This document shows positions 35,027 through 44,659 of a stretch of 64,000 nucleotides of DNA, one piece after another. A program made the position numbers and the translations under genes. The notes under the pieces were generated by a model. The model saw only the letters and a list, made by a program, of their open reading frames with translations, was not told the origin of the DNA and made no database searches. Origin of the DNA: [Muricauda] lutisoli (nom. illeg.) (GTDB lineage Bacteria > Bacteroidota > Bacteroidia > Flavobacteriales > Flavobacteriaceae); assembly GCF_017313105.1 (NCBI RefSeq), contig NZ_JAFLND010000001.1:1116001-1180000 (forward strand), given 5' to 3'. Position 1 is the first letter of the stretch; each line of letters starts with the position of its first letter.

Positions 35027-36127
35027 TTATTTATTGAAATTTAGAAGTAAATCTAGGATTTCTTTTTGTGAAGTTCTAAAGCCAAAATCCTTGTTATCAA
35101 TACATTCTATGGTTTGGTGCCCATAAAACTCCTCAAGGGGCCCTATTTCCGCAATTTCGGGCTTAAAAGTAATTTTATCGCCATCCAACACTTCTTTATA
35201 TCTGATGCCCACAGCATGTCCTGTTTCAATTTCAGGGTTTACAATTGTTGGATTGAGGATCAGAACATCAAAAAACAATTTTTGGTTGTTGGGAATGGAA
35301 AAGTAATCACCCGTCTTAAAACAATCTATTCTGTTTTCCACAATAGTTTTGAGCGCTTCTAAAAGCGACCAAAAGATATACTCCCTGGTTTTCTCGCGGC
35401 TATAATCCCCTGGATAATGACCCGACTCGAATAGAACAGTGGGGGCGCCGAATTTTTGAAAGGTATCCCCCACGCAATTGTCGTTAAACCCATCGTCGTA
35501 CCTTCCCACCTGTCCGGGAATATGGTTTTGAAGCATGGAATCCATGGCAACGATCAACTTCATGGCGACTTCCCGGGTTGGAGTAATATGACGGTCTTTA
35601 TTACTTGCCGGAGACAAAAAGGAAACTGTTGCCGGTTTGTTGGTCTTTCCCGCACTAAATAGTGTTCGTTGGTCATGTAGATTAAAGCAAAAGTCAGGTT
35701 CAAAGGATTCGAACAATTCTCGCAACGCCCTGCTTTCTGGTTGGCTCAAATTTTTTGCATCACGGTTCAAGTCTATTTTATTAATGTTCTCCCTGGTATA
35801 TACAATCGCTCCATCGGGGTTTAATATAGGAACAATCATAAGTGTAGAATGCTTTAATATGTTTTTAGCCAGTGGTTCATTGGAACCAAGGAAGTTGAAC
35901 ATATCGCAAAGGGCCTTTGTAGTCGTGGACTCATTGCCGTGCATTTGAGACCACATGAGCACTTTTTTGTCGCCCGACCCTAATTTAAAAGCTTTAATTT
36001 CTACGCCGTTCACGGAATCACCTATAGGAATAGGGGCCGTGGATAGTTTGGATAAACAGGAACCAATGGATTCCATAGTAATATATCTTCCTTCAATAGA
36101 TTTCTCCTTGTAAACGCTGTAGTCCAT
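35027..36127 (-). CDS. M14 family zinc carboxypeptidase-like protein
   Basis: 366 residues. The zinc motif HGNES has H63 and E66, with a second His in FNLHDQRT near residue 152. NRDA supplies the substrate-binding arginine, and the putative general base Glu is in VLFESGHYPGDYS. This layout fits the M14 / succinylglutamate desuccinylase-aspartoacylase superfamily. There is no signal peptide, so it is cytoplasmic. The substrate is unknown. Palindromic sites lie directly upstream. Confidence 0.85.
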   Translation of the reverse strand: MDYSVYKEKSIEGRYITMESIGSCLSKLSTAPIPIGDSVNGVEIKAFKLGSGDKKVLMWSQMHGNESTTTKALCDMFNFLGSNEPLAKNILKHSTLMIVPILNPDGAIVYTRENINKIDLNRDAKNLSQPESRALRELFESFEPDFCFNLHDQRTLFSAGKTNKPATVSFLSPASNKDRHITPTREVAMKLIVAMDSMLQNHIPGQVGRYDDGFNDNCVGDTFQKFGAPTVLFESGHYPGDYSREKTREYIFWSLLEALKTIVENRIDCFKTGDYFSIPNNQKLFFDVLILNPTIVNPEIETGHAVGIRYKEVLDGDKITFKPEIAEIGPLEEFYGHQTIECIDNKDFGFRTSQKEILDLLLNFNK

Positions 36128-36148
36128 TATAAGATTCCCAATTAAAGT

Positions 36149-36160
36149 TTACAAAAGTAA
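36149..36160. promoter_or_regulatory. Palindromic site 1 and M14 -7 element
   Basis: TTACAAAAGTAA is a variant of the palindrome TTACAWWTGTAA. On the minus strand it contains TACTTTTG (36152-36159), a -7 element 24 nt before the M14 ATG. TTG of site 2 lies 16 bp upstream and could be the -33. Confidence 0.45.
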
Positions 36161-36172
36161 CCATAGTTGAAT

Positions 36173-36184
36173 TTACAAATGTAA
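36173..36184. promoter_or_regulatory. Palindromic site 2
   Basis: TTACAAATGTAA has perfect TTACA / TGTAA arms around AA. It contains TACATTTG on the minus strand. It lies 24 bp from site 1. Confidence 0.4.
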
Positions 36185-36205
36185 CTGTTTTGTTATTCCG
36201 TTGAT

Positions 36206-36217
36206 ATACATTTGTAA
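36206..36217. promoter_or_regulatory. Palindromic site 3
   Basis: ATACATTTGTAA matches the same palindrome at 11 of 12 positions, facing the XRE gene. Its TACATTTG on the plus strand could be a -7 element for that gene with a long leader. Confidence 0.4.
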
Positions 36218-36404
36218 CGTTTTTTTATGTGTATACTACCTATCTCGGTACAATTGTCAATTAAATGATATTTATAAGTGTATATTACAGTATTTCAGTA
36301 TATTAAGAGAGTATACTTGAATAAAAACTTCTAGATAATTTACTTTATTTATATTAAGGGTTATTATTTGGGATATTATTTTAATATCTTAGATGTATAT
36401 AAAT

Positions 36405-36416
36405 TTACATTTGTGA
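36405..36416. promoter_or_regulatory. Palindromic site 4, over the XRE start codon
   Basis: TTACATTTGTGA matches the palindrome at 11 of 12 positions and overlaps the proposed GTG start of the XRE gene at 36413. A regulator bound here could block its own expression. This is inference. Confidence 0.35.
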
Positions 36417-36802
36417 ATAAAGGAATTGTATCGCGTATAGAGACCATTATAGAACATTTGGAATTGACTGTTTCTGCCTTTGCTGATGAAATCGGGGTGC
36501 AACGGTCGAGTATTTCCCATTTATTGAATGGCAGAAACAAACCCAGTTTGGATTTTGTGATGAAATTGGTCGAAACCTACCCTCAGGTAGATTTGTATTG
36601 GCTTTTAAAAGGAGAGGGTAGTTTTCCTAAGGAGGCAGGGAATGGAAATCAAACACCGGAGCCGCTGGAAAAAGAAATAGAGAGTCAAGAGAGAGCCCCT
36701 AAATTATTGAAGGAGGAAAAACACATGGAACAAGAACCTTATAAAATAGTGTTGTTTTATAAGGATGGTACTTTTAGAACATTCAATACTAAAAAGGATT
36801 GA
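36413..36802 (+). CDS. XRE-type helix-turn-helix regulator
   Basis: 129 residues from GTG at 36413 (MNKGIVSRIETII). An upstream TTG at 36368 is disfavoured because it adds residues not expected before the HTH. The HTH (about 10-60) has SAFADEIGVQRSSISHLLNG and KPSLDFVMKLVETYPQVDLYW. A charged linker (about 62-105) leads to a short C-terminal KIVLFYKDGTFRTFN that could be a ligand or dimer strand. Four TTACAWWTGTAA-like sites in its upstream region and over its start suggest autoregulation. Confidence 0.85.
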   Translation: MNKGIVSRIETIIEHLELTVSAFADEIGVQRSSISHLLNGRNKPSLDFVMKLVETYPQVDLYWLLKGEGSFPKEAGNGNQTPEPLEKEIESQERAPKLLKEEKHMEQEPYKIVLFYKDGTFRTFNTKKD

Positions 36803-36834
36803 CCCTTTCCCCTACTTTCCGTTACTTTGCAAGT

Positions 36835-37212
36835 ATGATAAAATATCTTTCTTCAGGGTTCATCACACTTTTATTTATAGCGTGCGGACAACCACCAGAG
36901 CGTAATTGCAAAGATTTTAAAACAGGTGAATTTTCATTCACGGCCACTATCAATGGCGAAGAGAAAGAAACTACGTTTTACAGGACCCTTGAATTGGAAG
37001 TGGATGAGTTTGAAGGAAAAAAAGACTCTTCTTCCATTCGTTGGATAAACGATTGCGAATACATTCTAAAAAACCTTAACCCAAAGAACAAGGCTGAAGA
37101 AAAACCTATCCATATTAAAATATTGACCACTAAGGATTCTTCCTATACTTTTGAATATAATGTAGTTGGCGATAATCGAAAATTTAAAGGTGTCGCCCAT
37201 AAAATAGACTAG
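36835..37212 (+). CDS. Small lipoprotein of unknown function
   Basis: 125 residues from the ATG at 36835. The N-terminus MIKYLSSGFITLLFIACGQ has a lipobox with Cys17, so it is a lipoprotein. The mature part holds NCKDFKTGEFSFTATI and RWINDCEYILKNLNP. I recall such proteins being mislabelled as topoisomerase IV; nothing here supports that. It starts 32 bp after the XRE gene. TTACTTTGC upstream resembles a -7 element. It is followed by terC after 2 bp. Confidence 0.78.
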   Translation: MIKYLSSGFITLLFIACGQPPERNCKDFKTGEFSFTATINGEEKETTFYRTLELEVDEFEGKKDSSSIRWINDCEYILKNLNPKNKAEEKPIHIKILTTKDSSYTFEYNVVGDNRKFKGVAHKID

Positions 37213-37214
37213 CC

Positions 37215-38033
37215 ATGTTCGACATATTTGCAAGTCCAGATGCCTGGATGGCATTGCTGACCCTAACTTTCTTGGAAATCGTCTTAGGAATTGACAATAT
37301 CATATTTATTTCCATTGCTGCGGGCAAGTTGGAAAAAAAAGACAGGAGAAAGGCAACAAATATCGGATTGGTCCTAGCCATGCTGTTACGAATTGTTCTA
37401 TTGTTCGGGATTACATGGCTCACAAAAATGAAAAAACCATTTTTAGTGCTGAACGAATCTTGGTTGACCGGCGGTATAAGTTGGCAGGCGTTAATATTAT
37501 TCGCAGGCGGGCTTTTCCTGCTCTATAAAAGTACTCGGGAAATCCATGAGAAGATTGAAGACCGTGGTCACGACGAGCGAGAAGTGAAAAAATCACGTTC
37601 TACCTCCTTGATGAATGCCATCGTACAGATTACGGTAATCAATATTGTGTTTTCTTTCGACTCCATTTTGACTGCTATTGGAATGACCAACGGGATTTCT
37701 CCAAATCCTACAGATGCATTGGTTTTGATGATAACGGCAGTGGTAATCTCCGTATTAATTATGATGTTGTTCGCTAACCCCGTAGGAGAATTTGTGAATC
37801 GTCACCCATCTATACAGGTATTGGGATTATCGTTTTTGATTCTGATAGGTTTTATGCTGATAGCGGAATCGGCACATTTATCTCATTTACAGGTTTTCGG
37901 AAACGAGGTTGGGGCCATACCAAAAGGCTACCTTTACTTCGCCATTGCCTTCTCCTTAATGGTTGAATTTTTGAACCTTAGAATGCAAAAAAATGTTCAA
38001 GAGAAAGAAGACCACTCCTTAAATGAGCACTAA
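37215..38033 (+). CDS. TerC family integral membrane protein
   Basis: 272 residues with about seven hydrophobic helices. The TerC signatures are LTFLEIVLGIDNIIFISIAAG (about 14-34) and VFSFDSILTAIGMT mid-protein, with acidic residues inside helices. TerC proteins are linked to metal-ion (often Mn) export and tellurite resistance phenotypes. The ion here is not known. It lies 2 bp after the lipoprotein gene, so both are likely one unit. The 3' end overlaps the convergent hydroxylase gene by 4 bp. Confidence 0.9.
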   Translation: MFDIFASPDAWMALLTLTFLEIVLGIDNIIFISIAAGKLEKKDRRKATNIGLVLAMLLRIVLLFGITWLTKMKKPFLVLNESWLTGGISWQALILFAGGLFLLYKSTREIHEKIEDRGHDEREVKKSRSTSLMNAIVQITVINIVFSFDSILTAIGMTNGISPNPTDALVLMITAVVISVLIMMLFANPVGEFVNRHPSIQVLGLSFLILIGFMLIAESAHLSHLQVFGNEVGAIPKGYLYFAIAFSLMVEFLNLRMQKNVQEKEDHSLNEH

Positions 38034-38992
38034 TTTGGCCTTTGATAGACCAGTTCAGGGCTAGCTTCCTTGTGTTTCTTGAATAACCTTTGTTGCTGCT
38101 TAACCGTTAATGTGCTTCCATCGTGGCTCCAACCAGGAGGGCCAAAGATGTACATTAATTTATGGGAGAGCTTTTTAGACTTTTTGACATCGTTCCAAAT
38201 ATCTTTAAACTCATGTGTTAGGATAACTATGGGATTGTAAGAGTTTGGAGCGTGGATCACTCCGTATTTGACATCGATATCATCATCCAACTCCTTCCAA
38301 GTACCGAACATTTTATCAAAAATATTCAAGAAACCACCATGGTTCTTATCCAAATACTCGACGTTTTGTGCGTGATGTACCTGGTGCATGGTGTGGGTGT
38401 TGAATATCTTTTCCAAAAAGCCAAGTTTTGGAACGTAAACAGTGTGCAATTGGAATTGCCACAAAGCTTCTATGCCCAAACAGACCAACACCATTTCTGG
38501 AGGAAATCCAATGGCCGGCATCCAAATGTAAAAGAAGGGTTTGTATAAAATAGTGAACCATCCGTTTCTGATAGCGGTCCCCAAATTAAAATTGTCGGAA
38601 GAATGATGTACAATATGTGCTGCCCACAAAATACGTACTTCGTGATTCGCTCTGTGGAACCAATAATACGTAAAATCATCGGCTAATTGGCAAATAATCC
38701 AAATATACCAGGCATAGCCAAAGGATTCGTATCCCAAAAAGTTTGTTCGTACTCCATCTACAACGGGATTGAAAAGTTCATACGTGCCTTCAAAAAGAAG
38801 AATGGCAAAAGCTACTTTGAACAAAGGTCCAAGAATTGCAGAACCAATCCCCATAAAACCACTAGCCGCTAAGTCCTTCCAATTATAAAGGTCGTTATGT
38901 TCATGGTCGTGGGTTTTGCTGTATGTTAATTCTAGAAGTATAAAGGCAATAAAAACTGGTACACCATACACCAGCGGGTTTGTAAAATCCAT
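38030..38992 (-). CDS. Sterol desaturase / fatty acid hydroxylase family membrane protein
   Basis: 320 residues with three to four membrane helices. The di-iron histidine clusters are clear: HRANHE, HIVHHSSDNFN and TMHQVHHAQN. The enzyme would hydroxylate or desaturate a lipid at the inner membrane. The substrate is unknown; sterols are unlikely in this group, so a fatty acid or hopanoid/sphingolipid-type substrate is more plausible. It is convergent with terC. Confidence 0.9.
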   Translation of the reverse strand: MDFTNPLVYGVPVFIAFILLELTYSKTHDHEHNDLYNWKDLAASGFMGIGSAILGPLFKVAFAILLFEGTYELFNPVVDGVRTNFLGYESFGYAWYIWIICQLADDFTYYWFHRANHEVRILWAAHIVHHSSDNFNLGTAIRNGWFTILYKPFFYIWMPAIGFPPEMVLVCLGIEALWQFQLHTVYVPKLGFLEKIFNTHTMHQVHHAQNVEYLDKNHGGFLNIFDKMFGTWKELDDDIDVKYGVIHAPNSYNPIVILTHEFKDIWNDVKKSKKLSHKLMYIFGPPGWSHDGSTLTVKQQQRLFKKHKEASPELVYQRPN

Positions 38993-39062
38993 AAATATTT
39001 ATATGTATTAAGCGGTCTGCTTTGGGTATTAAATCGATTTGGCAAATTAGCCATAAAAAGCT

Positions 39063-41690
39063 TTAAAACAAAGTTGTTTGATCAGAACTGTCATTCTTTG
39101 TTTCTATATCATCATTATCACTGTCTATCTGTTCTTCATCCACCACCTCAATATCCTCAGTTTTTTGTTTTTCGGGCTCTTCAAAGGGTAGGGACTCTAA
39201 CGCATTGATGTTTTTGACTTTATCTGTTGTGAGCTGGTTTCCAATAGCTTTGATTCCTTTTACAGCTATAAAATCCTCTACGTTCACTTCAAGGTTCGGT
39301 TTTGGGTCCTTTCCGCGAGGCTTTACAAATTCAATTTCCAGCATGGGCCTCCAATCTGTGGACACAAACTCCAAATAAGATTTCGAATCCTCATCGATCA
39401 CCACTTCTTCTTTGTTCGGGTTCTCGATTAAGAATCTTTTTAAGTAAAAGCGGTCTTTATCACCCACATAATGTACTACCGAGATGGGTTTCTTTGGGTT
39501 CCATTTTTCAAGCACGATCATATCATCATTAAAACGAGTGAGCAAATCGGGCGGAATTGTTTTCACGATTCCTTTTTGATCTATTACCAAAAGTAGATCG
39601 TCCCCTTTAAATTCACCCAGCAACTCCCCTCTTCCATCAACATTGAGGCGGCTCACCACATCGTCAAACCAAATTTTTCTAGGTTTCAATGTGGATACAC
39701 CTTTCTCCTTGAGTTCAATGCGTTTAATGGCATATTTGGTCACTAAATTTCCTTTGGAACCTCTTCCTTTGATCAGAACATCGGAAAAATCAAGGTCCCA
39801 TTTCAGTTTTTTAATGCTGCCCGATTGTCGCAACATAACGGTGACCACTTCTGCTTCTCCATTGGGATTCGCCGAGAAGTACAGCACTTCAGAGGAAGTT
39901 TTATCCCCTGCAAGCTGATATATTTTATCGCGGGTCATACTGGTGACATTGAAACGCTTTACGTAACTAGGTCCACCTTTCATGCTCTTGTAGATCATGT
40001 TATAGGTAGTCCGCTTATCTTTCTTTTTAAATACGGCGACATGGATAATGTTTTTGCCGACAAAAACTTTGGAATCCACTTTGGTGACCATCATATCCCC
40101 TTTTTTGGTAAATACAATAATGTCGTCTATGTCACTACAATCCGTTACGTATTCATCACGTTTTAACGAGGTTCCAATAAACCCTTCTTCACGATTTACA
40201 TAAAGTTTGGTGTTTCTGATAACCACTTTAGTGGCCTCAATATCATCGAATATTTTTATTTCCGATTTACGCTCTCGTCCTGCTCCGTACTTCTTTTTGA
40301 GTTCCTTAAAATAGTTGATGGCAAAATCCACCAAATGCTCCAAGTGATGCTTGGTTTGGGCAATCCTATCTTCCAAACTTTCAATAAGTTGCTGTGCCTT
40401 GTCCAAATCAAACTTTGAAATACGCTTGATTCGGATTTCAGTCAACCGAACAATGTCATCCTTGGTCACCTCTCTTTTTAAATGGGAAATGTGTGGTTTC
40501 AACCCTTTGTCAATAGCTTCGATAACACCTTCCCAAGTTTCCTCTTCCTCTATTTCGCGATAAATCCTATTCTCGATAAAAATTCGTTCCAAGGAAGAAA
40601 AATGCCACTGTTCCTCGAGTTCATCCAATTGGATTTGAAGTTCTGCTTTAAGCAACTCTACCGTGTTGTCTGTAGATCTTTCGAGCATCTCCTTGATACC
40701 GATGAACAAAGGTTTGTTGTCCTCGATAACACAGCCTAATGGGGAAATGGAAGATTCACAAGCGGTGAATGCGTAAAGGGCATCAATCGTTTTGTCCGGA
40801 GAGATACCATTGGGCAAATGCACCAAAATTTCCACCTCGGCCGCCGTATTGTCCTCTATCCTTTTTATTTTGATTTTTCCCTTATCGTTAGCTTTTAAGA
40901 TAGAATCAATTAAAGAGGAGGTGTTGGTGCCATAAGGTATTTCGTTGATGACCAAGGTATTTTTGTCCAAAGTCGATATTTTGGCCCTTACCCTGATCTT
41001 GCCGCCACGCATACCATCATTGTAATTGGTCACATCGATTATTCCCGCTGTGGGAAAATCTGGCACTAAGGTGAAACGCTTACCTTTTAGGTGTTTTATC
41101 GAGGCATCAATAAGTTCGTTGAAGTTGTGCGGCAAAATTTTTGTTGACAAACCTACCGCAATACCCTCTGCTCCTTGAGCGAGCAATAATGGGAATTTTA
41201 CGGGAAGGTTAACGGGCTCCTTTTTTCTGCCGTCATAAGAAAGTTGCCACTCCGTAATTTTTGGACTGTACACCACTTCCAAGGCAAATTTGGACAATCT
41301 GGCCTCAATATAACGTGGTGCCGCGGCCCCATCACCAGTTAATATGTTTCCCCAGTTACCTTGGGTATCTATAAGCAAGTCCTTTTGACCAATTTGAACC
41401 ATGGCATCTGCTATACTGGCATCGCCGTGCGGGTGGTACTGCATGGTATGCCCCACCACATTGGCCACTTTGTTGTAACGGCCATCGTCCAGTTCTTTCA
41501 GCGAGTGCATAATTCTGCGCTGTACGGGCTTGAACCCATCTTCGATAGCTGGTACGGCACGCTCCAGAATTACATAGGAAGCGTAATCCAAAAACCAATC
41601 CTTGTACATACCAGTAACCTTTACCAGGCTATCTTGGGACTCGTCTTGGTTTTCTAAACTTTCATCGTTCAGTTCTTCGTTCTCTTCCAT
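39063..41690 (-). CDS. parC: Topoisomerase IV subunit A
   Basis: DNA cleavage and rejoining subunit. 875 residues, longer than typical ParC, with an acidic C-terminal tail (about 830-875). The catalytic tyrosine is in AAPRYIEARLSKFA (about residue 129). The quinolone-region sequence HPHGDASIADAMVQIG has Ala where many enzymes have Ser. Beta-pinwheel-type repeats occupy the C-terminal third. It follows parE by 15 bp, and the pairing favours topoisomerase IV over gyrase. Confidence 0.93.
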   Translation of the reverse strand: MEENEELNDESLENQDESQDSLVKVTGMYKDWFLDYASYVILERAVPAIEDGFKPVQRRIMHSLKELDDGRYNKVANVVGHTMQYHPHGDASIADAMVQIGQKDLLIDTQGNWGNILTGDGAAAPRYIEARLSKFALEVVYSPKITEWQLSYDGRKKEPVNLPVKFPLLLAQGAEGIAVGLSTKILPHNFNELIDASIKHLKGKRFTLVPDFPTAGIIDVTNYNDGMRGGKIRVRAKISTLDKNTLVINEIPYGTNTSSLIDSILKANDKGKIKIKRIEDNTAAEVEILVHLPNGISPDKTIDALYAFTACESSISPLGCVIEDNKPLFIGIKEMLERSTDNTVELLKAELQIQLDELEEQWHFSSLERIFIENRIYREIEEEETWEGVIEAIDKGLKPHISHLKREVTKDDIVRLTEIRIKRISKFDLDKAQQLIESLEDRIAQTKHHLEHLVDFAINYFKELKKKYGAGRERKSEIKIFDDIEATKVVIRNTKLYVNREEGFIGTSLKRDEYVTDCSDIDDIIVFTKKGDMMVTKVDSKVFVGKNIIHVAVFKKKDKRTTYNMIYKSMKGGPSYVKRFNVTSMTRDKIYQLAGDKTSSEVLYFSANPNGEAEVVTVMLRQSGSIKKLKWDLDFSDVLIKGRGSKGNLVTKYAIKRIELKEKGVSTLKPRKIWFDDVVSRLNVDGRGELLGEFKGDDLLLVIDQKGIVKTIPPDLLTRFNDDMIVLEKWNPKKPISVVHYVGDKDRFYLKRFLIENPNKEEVVIDEDSKSYLEFVSTDWRPMLEIEFVKPRGKDPKPNLEVNVEDFIAVKGIKAIGNQLTTDKVKNINALESLPFEEPEKQKTEDIEVVDEEQIDSDNDDIETKNDSSDQTTLF

Positions 41691-41705
41691 TTAGAAAGGC
41701 GGCAT

Positions 41706-43574
41706 TTATTTGGGTTGTAGTTGGTTTTCCTCAACAAGGTCAAGTTCCACTTTAAGGTTGTTGATGATGAATTCTTGTCTGTCCGGCGTATTTTTGCCCA
41801 TATAAAATTTCAAAAGGGCATCTATGCTCATCGCTTTATCCAGCATCACGGGCTCCAAACGGATATCATCACCAATAAAGTTTTTAAACTCATCTGGGGA
41901 AATTTCACCCAATCCTTTAAATCGGGTAATTTCAGGTTTTCCGGAGAGTTTTTTAATGGCTTGTTTTCTTTCTTCATCACTATAGCAATAAATCGTCTCT
42001 TTTTTATTGCGCACCCTGAACAGTGGGGTTTGAAGAATATATAAATGATTTTCTTTGATCAATTCTGGGAAAAATTGCAAAAAGAAGGTTATCAGCAACA
42101 AACGGATATGCATTCCGTCCACATCGGCATCTGTTGCGATCACGATATTATTGTAGCGCAAGTCCTCCATCGAATCCTCAATGTTGAGCGCGGCCTGCAA
42201 TAAATTGAACTCCTCGTTTTCGTAAACGATTTTTTTGGACATACCGTAGGAGTTCAATGGTTTTCCTCGTAAACTGAACACTGCTTGTGTGTTTACATCC
42301 CTGGATTTGGTAATGGAGCCAGATGCAGAATCCCCCTCGGTTATGAACAAGGTGGTTTCCAGACGACGGTCCTTTTTCATATCCTGCAGGTGGATACGAC
42401 AATCTCTTAGCTTTTTATTGTGAAGGCTTGCTTTTTTGGCTCGGTCCCTTGCTAGCTTTCGAATGCCGGAGAGTTCCTTGCGTTCTTTCTCCGCCTGAAC
42501 AATTTTCTTTTGCAACGCCTCGGCAGTTTGAGGGTTTTTATGAAGGTAATTGTCCAAATGTGTACCGATAAAATCGTTGATGTAGGTACGCACCGTTGGC
42601 AAATCCCCTCCCATATCAGTGGAACCCAATTTGGTTTTGGTCTGACTCTCGAACACGGGTTCCATTACTTTAATGGAAATTGCGGATATGATTGATTTTC
42701 TAACATCCGAAGCATCATAGTTTTTTCCGTAGAAATCACGGACGGTTTTTACAATGGCTTCTCTAAATGCAGATTGATGTGTACCTCCTTGTGTAGTATG
42801 TTGCCCGTTTACGAAGGAATGATATTCTTCACTATACTGGGTTTTACTGTGGGTCATCGCGACCTCGATATCATTTCCCTTTAGGTGAATGATGGGATAA
42901 AGAAAGTCCTCGTTATTATTGTTGTCTTCCAATAAATCCTTCAGGCCATTTTCCGAATGAAATTTTTCCCCATTGAAAACAATGGTCAAACCAGGATTTA
43001 GGTAGACATAGTTTTTGAGCATGCGTTCCACATACTCGTTCCTGTATTTATATTTTTTAAAGATGGATTCGTCAGGGGTAAAACTTACCTTGGTCCCCTT
43101 TCTTCGGGATGATTCCTCCAAAAGTTCCTCATTGACCAGATTACCCGTCTCAAATTCAGCAGACTTGGACTGTCCTTCCCGGTTGGATTCCACCCTAAAG
43201 TAGGTGGAGAGCGCATTCACAGCTTTGGTACCCACCCCATTCAATCCAACGGATTTTTTAAAAGCTCGGGTATCGTACTTGCCACCTGTGTTCATTTTGG
43301 AAACAACGTCCACCACTTTCCCAAGTGGAATACCACGGCCGTAGTCGCGAACATGGACGGTATTGTCCTTTATGTTGATTTCGATGGTCTTCCCCGCTCC
43401 CATCACAAATTCGTCGATGGAGTTGTCGAGCACTTCTTTTAAAAGAATATAAATACCATCATCTGCGGAGGAACCGTCTCCCAATTTTCCAATGTACATC
43501 CCTGGACGCATACGAATATGCTCCTTCCAGTCCAGCGAACGGATATTATCTTCAGTATATTGGGTATCTGCCAT
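41706..43574 (-). CDS. parE: Topoisomerase IV subunit B
   Basis: ATPase subunit of the type IIA topoisomerase. In the 622-residue protein, the GHKL ATPase has [10 protein letters not shown] (catalytic Glu and Mg-binding Asn), [10 protein letters not shown] and [13 protein letters not shown]. The TOPRIM domain has [12 protein letters not shown] and [13 protein letters not shown]. The length fits ParE rather than the longer gyrase B. It is the first gene of a parE-parC unit. Confidence 0.94.
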   Translation of the reverse strand: MADTQYTEDNIRSLDWKEHIRMRPGMYIGKLGDGSSADDGIYILLKEVLDNSIDEFVMGAGKTIEINIKDNTVHVRDYGRGIPLGKVVDVVSKMNTGGKYDTRAFKKSVGLNGVGTKAVNALSTYFRVESNREGQSKSAEFETGNLVNEELLEESSRRKGTKVSFTPDESIFKKYKYRNEYVERMLKNYVYLNPGLTIVFNGEKFHSENGLKDLLEDNNNNEDFLYPIIHLKGNDIEVAMTHSKTQYSEEYHSFVNGQHTTQGGTHQSAFREAIVKTVRDFYGKNYDASDVRKSIISAISIKVMEPVFESQTKTKLGSTDMGGDLPTVRTYINDFIGTHLDNYLHKNPQTAEALQKKIVQAEKERKELSGIRKLARDRAKKASLHNKKLRDCRIHLQDMKKDRRLETTLFITEGDSASGSITKSRDVNTQAVFSLRGKPLNSYGMSKKIVYENEEFNLLQAALNIEDSMEDLRYNNIVIATDADVDGMHIRLLLITFFLQFFPELIKENHLYILQTPLFRVRNKKETIYCYSDEERKQAIKKLSGKPEITRFKGLGEISPDEFKNFIGDDIRLEPVMLDKAMSIDALLKFYMGKNTPDRQEFIINNLKVELDLVEENQLQPK

Positions 43575-43612
43575 TAGTTAAGGGTTAATCATTGCAATAT
43601 AAAATTTAGGAG

Positions 43613-43620
43613 CAAAAATA
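43613..43620 (-). promoter_or_regulatory. -7 element for parE-parC
   Basis: TATTTTTG on the minus strand lies 38 nt before the parE ATG. A TTG 24 bp further upstream could serve as -33, slightly beyond the usual spacing. Confidence 0.45.
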
Positions 43621-43676
43621 AAAGGGTGTAGGGTAGAAAGTAATCAACAATGAAAAACAATAATTGTTAATATATA

Positions 43677-44579
43677 TCAGCCTTTAGCCCGCTTTTTGCC
43701 TTGGATTGACAGGTAGGTCACCCCAAAAATAACAACCGACATTCCAACCAACTGCCAATATGTGAGTTTTTCGTCCAAAAAAACAAAGGCGAGCAAAATT
43801 GTGGAAATGGGGCCTAAACTTCCCAAAATTGAAAAGTTGGAGGCTCCCAACCTTTCGATTGCCGCCGACACCAAAAACGAAGGAATGAACGTAGCGAAAA
43901 TGGCCATTGCAAAACCGTATGCATATACGGGCCAAGAATAATCCATAAATCCCCAATTGCCCGATACCAAATAGTGCATTACAATACAGATTGTGGACAC
44001 GATCATCGCGTAACAGGTAAATCGGAGCACACCGAATTTGGGGATCAACCAACCACTTCCCACCAAATAAGAGGCGTAGGTAATGGCACTCAGCAATACC
44101 AGAAACCCTCCCAGCAGTACTCCGTTGCCAGAGACCTCCAATTCGTCCCAAAAGGTAATGAGCACACCAAAGTAGGTGATAAGAATGGCGATAAATTGCA
44201 CCCTGGATATTTTTTGCCTAAATATCAGCCAACTTAGAAATACAACAATGGTTGGGTACACAAAAAGAATGATACGCTCCAGGCCAGCTTTGATGTAATT
44301 CAACCCCAAAAAATCAAAATAACTGGCCAAATAGTAACCCACAAAGCCAAAAAGAAACAGCCATGCATAATCTTTTGCCACAATTTTTGTGTTTGCTGGT
44401 TTTTTTCGAATCAAAAACAATATGAAAATGTAAAATGGAAGTGAAAACAACATTCGAAACAGCAGCAAATCGAGCGTATCGACATTGTAGCGGTACGCCA
44501 ATTTCACCATTACTGCCTTGGAGGAGAACATCACTACTCCCAGGACCCCATAAAAAATCCCCAAGCTTTTACTGGACAT
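43677..44579 (-). CDS. EamA/DMT family transporter
   Basis: 300 residues with about ten hydrophobic helices in two five-helix halves, as in drug/metabolite exporters. Loop motifs such as RMLFSLPFYIF and FRQKISRVQFIAILITYFGV fit EamA. The C-terminal half has LERLGASNFSILGSLGPISTI and FLDEKLTYWQLVGM. The substrate cannot be told from sequence. TAGTTTTG lies just 4 nt before its ATG. Confidence 0.9.
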   Translation of the reverse strand: MSSKSLGIFYGVLGVVMFSSKAVMVKLAYRYNVDTLDLLLFRMLFSLPFYIFILFLIRKKPANTKIVAKDYAWLFLFGFVGYYLASYFDFLGLNYIKAGLERIILFVYPTIVVFLSWLIFRQKISRVQFIAILITYFGVLITFWDELEVSGNGVLLGGFLVLLSAITYASYLVGSGWLIPKFGVLRFTCYAMIVSTICIVMHYLVSGNWGFMDYSWPVYAYGFAMAIFATFIPSFLVSAAIERLGASNFSILGSLGPISTILLAFVFLDEKLTYWQLVGMSVVIFGVTYLSIQGKKRAKG

Positions 44580-44583
44580 ATAG

Positions 44584-44612
44584 CAAAACTATTGCTAATA
44601 TAAATGCAATAG
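44584..44612 (-). promoter_or_regulatory. EamA -7 element overlapping a hairpin
   Basis: On the minus strand CTATTGC (44606-44612) and GCAATAG (44589-44595) form a 7 bp stem with a 10 nt loop, followed by TTTT. This may end transcription of the upstream lipoprotein gene. TAGTTTTG (44584-44591) overlaps it and lies 4 nt before the EamA ATG, with a possible TTG 15 bp upstream. Confidence 0.4.
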
Positions 44613-44659
44613 CATACCTTCCGTATATAAATACGACACCCAAACGCTTATATCAACAT

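Noticed and set aside
36835..37212. Topoisomerase IV label for the small lipoprotein
   Set aside because: It has a lipobox and no topoisomerase motif; true parE-parC are at 39-43.6 kb.
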